From Gigaspora margarita (Eukaryota; Glomeromycota; Glomeromycetes; Diversisporales; Gigasporaceae): a stretch of 64,000 nucleotides of DNA. This document shows, one piece after another, positions 59,110 through 64,000 of this stretch (position 1 is its first letter; each line of letters starts with the position of its first letter). The stretch spans positions 314,344 through 378,343 of the forward strand of contig WTPW01000569.1 in NCBI GenBank assembly GCA_009809945.1, read 5' to 3'. Below the pieces are notes generated by a model. That model was not told the DNA's origin. It made no database searches and was given only the letters and a program-made list of their open reading frames with translations. The position numbers and the translations under genes are program-made.

Positions 59110-59930
59110 TGCTAAATCTACTTATTGAGCCTTCACTCAAAATTTATTTATTGAACCTTTGCTCAAATTACTTTTTTTTTTTTTTTTTTTTTTTTTTAAC
59201 TTTGGCAAATCTTGCTGTTGCTTTATTTTATAAAGAACTGATGTAACTTACAACCCCAAAGGGTATTATATTTGTTAACTATTACTATAACTAATATTAT
59301 TTATATAAAGTCTGACTTCATCCAGTTGCTTTTCACAGCACCTAGATGCAACCCCTGCAGCGATCCTGAGAAATCATACACTAGAAGCTCCTACTAGAGT
59401 GCTGAAGAGGAGTTCATCTAAATGGGCTGGCGACACCACAATTTCATATAGTATCATATAGATCCAGATTGGGCCTCACATTACATGCTCAAATTACTTA
59501 TTAAACCTTTGCTAAATTATTTTTACATATAAATTAGTTCAAATTCCTTATCTCCAATTACTTACTGAACCTTTGCTCAATACTTATTAAACCTTCACTT
59601 AAATTATTTTTTATATATCTTGTATGAACCTTTTCTTAAATTACTTACTTAACCATGACTTGAATAATTTACTAAGCCTTCACTTAAGTTATTTTTTTGT
59701 ATAGATTACTAAACCTTTGCTTATATTACTTACTAAACCTTTGCTCAAATTACTTATTAAACATTTGTCAAATATATTATTTACTAAACCTTCATTTAAA
59801 TTATTTTTTTATATTACTTACTAAACTATTGCTTAAATTATTTTATATATATTTATTAAAGTTTTGCTTAAAATATTTTTTATATAACTTATTAAATATT
59901 CACTTAGATTTTTTTATATAGTTTAACAAA
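59110..59930 (+). repeat. Degenerate minisatellite, unit about 28-32 bp
   Basis: TTACTTACTAAACCTTTGCT plus CAAA recurs at least 18 times with TTCACTTAAATTATTTT variants. Interrupted by the retroinsertion at 59174. The frame over 59697-59921 is a by-product of the repeat. Confidence 0.85.
59174..59486 (-). mobile_element. Poly(A)-tailed retroinsertion on the minus strand
   Basis: GCTCAAATTACTT stands on both sides (59161-59173, 59487-59499). Read on the minus strand, about 290 bases end AATAAAGCAACAGCAAGATT, TGCCAAAGTTA and about 24 A. The 3' arrangement is like that of 10474 and 32011. No frame. Confidence 0.85.
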
Positions 59931-60129
59931 TATTGCTTCTATATTAATATACTTCCAAAGAGAATTTTCAAGCAAATTATTATAATTAAAAAAAGAAAAT
60001 AAAAAAATTATTAGATTTAATTGTTCTTTCACATATAGTAAAATATCAATCTAGTTCTATGACTTGTATTAATTCCAATAGTTCAACAATTTCTTTATTC
60101 AGAACTTTAGTAATAGCCTTATTCATGCT

Positions 60130-60506
60130 AAGGCTATGCAATGTTGTTATTTTTTGTTTTGCATTACATAGAATCTGAAAACATGGGTTAGTTGGTCAGA
60201 TTTTTTTTAATTTACTATAAATAATAGAATAATGTTTATATTTAAGGTTATAAAGGATATTTTTTATTTTGCACAACAGAGAATCAAAAAAATTGGGTAA
60301 GCAGTTATATTTTTTTATCTGTCCTATCAGAAATTAAGGACTCCATCAGATGACACCGGATAAGAATAGAAAAAAACAAATAAATGCCAAAAATTAACAA
60401 TTGGCACAATTAGAATCTAAAAAAAAAACAATTTTTTGAAAAATTAAAAAATGGGTCAGCTAATAATGCAAAATGAAAAATCTGCTTTGCATGGCCTTAG
60501 GCCTAA
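60130..60506 (-). repeat. Old GGCC-type Harbinger-like repeat
   Basis: On the minus strand it has TTATCCGGTGTCATCTGATG, TCCTTAATTTCTGATAGGAC and CATTTTGCATTATTAGC, the inner phrases of 48744. Most CpG sites are lost, but CCGG near 60356 remains. The right boundary GCATGGCCTTAG abuts the next element. Confidence 0.65.
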
Positions 60507-61031
60507 GGGGGCATCCATAAATAACGTTATGTAACCTACATAGTAGCTCTTGACCCCTACTATATAAAAAAATTTTAAAAATCCGTATGTTTATATATAT
60601 AATTTTACAAAAACTTGAATATATTATGATCCAGTGATCCAATTTGGATGATTTTGGTACCATTCGATTCGTCTCTATGAGACTAATCAAATGATATCAA
60701 AATCATTTCATTTGGATCACTGGATCACGTTTTATTAACGAAATACTATTGATTTTATAGTAATTTTATAAGAAAACATAATAACCAATAGCATTTCGTT
60801 AATAAAACGTGATCCAGTGATCCAAATCAAATGATTTTGATACTATTCGAATCCTCTCCTCGAGACGATTCGAAAGGTACCAAAATCATCCAATTTGGAC
60901 CACTGGATCAAGTTTTAGAAAAATTTTTATAAAAAAATTGCATTATGTTCTAGGGGACCCCCTATATATTGGAAAATCGTTATATTTTGGGGGACCCCCC
61001 CTCAAGCATAACGTTATTTATGGATGCCCCC
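60507..61031 (-). mobile_element. Harbinger-like MITE with nested hairpins, copy 2
   Basis: Inverted copy of 14086-14621 with ends GGGGGCATCCATAAATAACG and its complement, flanked by TAA on both sides. The hairpin arms GATCCAGTGATCCAATTTGG and TTTTGGTACCATTCGATTCG are well kept. The right end has GGGGGACCCCCCCTCAAGC. Confidence 0.9.
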
Positions 61032-61774
61032 TAAGAGTTAAAAAAATTGTCAACCTCATTCCTGGGGTGTTACGATCAGGAGAGCTTGATAGAGTTTGCA
61101 CCAATTTAGCTTTGATTATTAACAAATAATAATTAGGATTAAATGATTAAATTAACAAACTAAAACATATAATTATAGGTTGTAAGGTTTCTCTTTATTA
61201 ATAAATCAATACATTATATTATTACAATAATACTAAATAATATCTACAATTGTTAACTATCCTTCTTCAAGCTAAAATCAAATCTTTGTACATTTTTTAA
61301 TTTGTATGAAGGTTTTAATCCTTTATTTGGGTTTTAATCATTTGATTGGAGCTTTAATCATGCAATTAGAGATTCATATCACTCAATTGGAGTTTAATCA
61401 CAAACCATGCCAAAATAAGAAATGCATAATGATAAAATAATGATACTAATTAAAAAAGAAAGTTTTGAGCATGTTACTGGGCTCTGAGAGCTAGTTTTTA
61501 TTGTTAGTTACCAAATTCATCATATTAACATACCTCTGAAAATTCCCACTTATATATAAGTTAACTATAAACAATTCTGATATCCCTCTATTCATTTTCT
61601 GAATTTAATAGCTATTAATTTATGATAATCAATATCAATTTTTTTTGAACTATATTCATTATTCATTATTAATATAAAAGATTGTAGAATGCCAGACATC
61701 TTGTACATTATGCATTTTAGCAAAAATCCTGAAATTTAAGAAGTATAAAAAATAATTTTTAACAATTATTTTGG
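61032..61774. other. Gene-free A+T-rich DNA
   Basis: Repeated TTTTAATCATTTGATTGGAG-like words near 61320-61390; otherwise nothing. Confidence 0.5.
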
Positions 61775-61925
61775 CATCTAGTGGTCCAATTTGAATTATT
61801 ATTTTAAAATGAAGCTCTTAGTGAGGTGCATCTAATAAAAAAGTTTATTATAGTAGTCTTATATTGTTATTATATATTAATGCATTCAGGGTCTCCAATG
61901 TTACCCGAATGCATTAACTCTAGCA
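61775..61925. repeat. Hairpin-arm word and a short palindrome
   Basis: GCATCTAGTGGTCCAATTTG and GCTCTTAGTGAGGTGCATCT match the arm word of 57595. Then TAATGCATTCAGGG and CCCGAATGCATTAA form a palindrome around 61893. Confidence 0.55.
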
Positions 61926-63205
61926 TATATTACGTCAGATATAAAAAAAAACAGTTAAAGTCACGTTAAAGTCACGTTTTCCCCTTTTCAAAAGTCCTAT
62001 ATATAGAAGCTGCTTTTTTTTCGATGTGATATCTATGTATAAATAGTACTTTAAAATGTGATTTTTTAATTAGTAGCTGATTTTTTTATTTAGTAACTAC
62101 ATTTTTGAAGTGATAAAAACGTGAAAAACATAGTGTGCATTTACTAATATCAATTAGTAACTGCTTTTTCGACGCGGACATTTTAATATCACTTAATTTA
62201 ATTGATTGGTAGAAATTATTTGAAAAAGTTAAATAAATTTTTTTTTTATTATTGAAAAAAAACCGAAGATATGATTTACGCAAAATTTTACTAATGAAAT
62301 CAACTTTGAGATAATAACAAAAGTTGTTCTTTGAGCGAAAAAAATGGTAGTTTCTTAAGACGGGTTTTATTGTTTACATAGTAAAAATCTTTGCTGCGGT
62401 CAATATACGCTTCAAAACGTATCTAGAAAACGATTTGTAACAAAAAAAATGGACGTTTTGAATGAAAAAAAGCCATTCTGAAANGAATACCCAACCAAAT
62501 AACCTGAAAATCTATATTACACTCCTTCNCTGTATTATCTATCAACTTTTTTAAGCCGCAGTAATATGTTTCATTGTAACTATTTGTAGTCACTACTTTG
62601 ATTTCGAATTTTTCGTCTACGTTTCATCACAAAATTAGTGAAAATTCNATTTTGAAAGCAAATCGTAAATCTTAGATTTCTCNACCAATATTAATCCGTT
62701 TTAGCNGAAATTTTAACTGTATACTAAGGAATATCTGCTCTATCAACTTTATTATTTGCGTTTTTGAGGTTTTATTTTAAGAAATACCTTCTAGTATCGA
62801 TTGAAGTTAGAGCGAAAAATTTGAAAACGTGTCTATTCGAATTCATAGAAACTTTAATAATTTCATGAATATTCAACATTTTTTTATGAGAACAGAGATT
62901 CTATTAGATGAAACTATGCCCTAAAAGTTTCAATTAATAGACAAGTAATAATATCTTAATAAAAATTTTCTGAAATTTGATTCGTAAAAATTTTTTTTTA
63001 AAAAAAAATTTCTTTTGGAGAAAACAATTTGATGATCGATTTATCCTATAAGGAAATTTTGTCCGGTATGGTAATTTGGCTTAGAATCTGGAATCCGGTA
63101 AATATTATGATTATCGATTTGTCCAATATAGAAATTTTTAAAATAAATTTTTTCTTTAGCTTTGTTTCTATTTTAAGTTACAACCATTTGATTGGATCAA
63201 AAAAA
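61926..63205. other. CpG-containing DNA before the Rep-like gene
   Basis: 62280-62440 is related to the inner repeat of the hAT-like element at 18722 (shared AGTTTCTTAAGA and a related CTTCAAAACGTAT phrase), but with CpG where 18722 has TpG or TpA. Undetermined bases stand at 62484, 62529, 62648, 62683 and 62706. No gene recognised; the frame at 63029-63241 has no domain-like text and contains a repeated ATCGATTTGTCC word. Confidence 0.5.
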
Positions 63206-63213
63206 TATAAAAG
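63206..63213 (+). promoter_or_regulatory. TATA-box candidate of the Rep-like gene
   Basis: TATAAAAG stands 44 bases before the candidate ATG at 63257, which would leave a short leader. In such A+T-rich DNA a chance match is possible, but the trailing G and the spacing are favourable. Confidence 0.4.
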
Positions 63214-63256
63214 ACTAGCAGATAAAAAAAATTGCAGTTAATTTTTTTTTAAACAG

Positions 63257-64000
63257 ATGGGCGGATCTCAATTTTATCATAACTGTGCAACGAGTTTTCA
63301 CTGTATCTCCTGTAAATTAAAATTTAAATGCAAAAAAACTTTATCAAAAAAAGGTATTATGAGTTTATTTATTTATTTAATTTATTAATTTATTATTAAA
63401 TTAATGTTTATTTTTAATAGATAAAGAAGAACGTGAAGAAGAATTTCATCTTACAGGGGTGCCTAAATGTGCTCTTTGTAATCAAAATCACTGGCGTTGT
63501 AAACAAAAAGATTGTACAAACTGTTGTAACTTAAATAAATGTAATCAAATTGAATGTAATTATTGTAAACAAAATGATAAAGACTGCATACATTCTTTAC
63601 CTACAGAACAAGCAGCATATAATAAAATTAATAAAGATGTATCATATATTTGTGGGCAATATGAGGTTACTAGTTCTGGTAAACTTCATGCTCAGTTCTA
63701 TATTCAATTTAAAACAAAACAAACCATAAAATCTATAAGAATTATATTTGATGACTGTTCAATGTCTATGCCAACATTTCTTGCTGGCAATTCAGAACAA
63801 AATCGTGCTTATGCAATGAAAACTTATAATCGTTGCAAAGTGCATTCACAATGTCGTTGTGATTTTTTTGACTTATCAAAAATATGTGAACACTGTACTG
63901 ATTTGTGTATTCGTTCATACGCGAGATGGGGCAATGGTAATCTAACATCAGATGTGATTGGTCCATTTGAATTTGGAACCTATCGATTTTTAAAAGGTTC
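63257..64000 (+). CDS. CRESS-virus-like Rep gene (endogenous), cut by the window end
   Basis: Rep proteins of circular single-stranded DNA viruses nick and rejoin DNA by an HUH-type nuclease domain followed by a helicase. Here SYICGQYEVTSSGKLHAQFY holds the HxQ form of motif II. RAYAMK gives motif III (Tyr-x-x-Lys), and GPFEFGTYRFLKG is the phrase that normally follows it. The helicase would lie past the window. Parts: a short first exon (63257-63353) and a GT-AG intron of 67 bases are likely; the main exon runs open from 63421 to the edge. Two Cys-rich stretches, one before the nuclease domain and one between motif III and GPFEFG, are unusual. Motif I is not obvious. It looks whole as far as visible and keeps CpG, so it is recent or under selection. 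Confidence 0.8.

Noticed and set aside
59697-59921. Leu/Asn/Tyr-rich frame of 74 codons
   Set aside because: It translates a 28-32 bp minisatellite.

Overview
The window looks like nuclear DNA of an arbuscular mycorrhizal fungus (Glomeromycotina, Rhizophagus-like). This is judged from the very high A+T content, short GT-AG introns of 84-93 bases, a methyltransferase of the kind expanded in these fungi, a broken member of a RING-tailed protein family I recall from glomeromycete proteomes, Sel1-like repeats, and very heavy loading with short inverted-repeat elements. I could run no database search, so the lineage is an inference.

Only two gene models look alive. One is a three-exon SAM-dependent methyltransferase on the minus strand (45278-46522, 355 codons). 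The other is the start of a gene at the right edge (63257-64000) whose product resembles the Rep protein of circular single-stranded DNA (CRESS) viruses but carries two unusual cysteine clusters. Broken coding remains are a RING-tailed family pseudogene (16257-20024, minus), a pogo-type transposase (35727-37555, plus, inside a 2.8 kb element), a Sel1-like region next to a zinc-knuckle remnant (28240-30290, minus) and an unrecognised coding-like stretch (54960-56040).

Everything else is repeat-derived or featureless A+T-rich DNA. By target duplications and end sequences I separate: hAT-like non-autonomous elements with 8-bp duplications (6215, 9265, 12135, 18722, 20887, 26813); PIF/Harbinger-like elements with TTA or TAA duplications (7421, 14086, 34730, 37815, 43520, 48744, 57595, 60507); mariner/pogo-like elements with TA duplications (7253, 25210, 25548, 27553, 34992, 39714); poly(A)-tailed retroinsertions with 13-18 bp duplications (10474, 32011, 44277, 59174), one headed by a tRNA-like sequence; satellites and minisatellites (8190-9240, 11770-13290, 49413-50267, 59110-59930); and a palindrome of about 1.3 kb (40855-42215). 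Many elements sit inside one another.

The layout alternates. Repeat-rich stretches (1-44 kb and 50-61 kb) have very few CpG dinucleotides, and old repeat copies show CpG turned into TpG/CpA. The surroundings of the methyltransferase (43.2-50 kb) and of the Rep-like gene (61.9-64 kb) keep CpG. This fits a methylated repeat compartment beside an active gene compartment.

The most unexpected patterns are (a) one internal core with telomere-like words found inside inverted-repeat elements whose ends differ, (b) a hairpin-arm word of about 45 bases shared by otherwise unrelated elements, and (c) retroinsertions of unrelated RNAs with a similar 3' end (AATAAAG, usually a small hairpin, TTA, poly-A).
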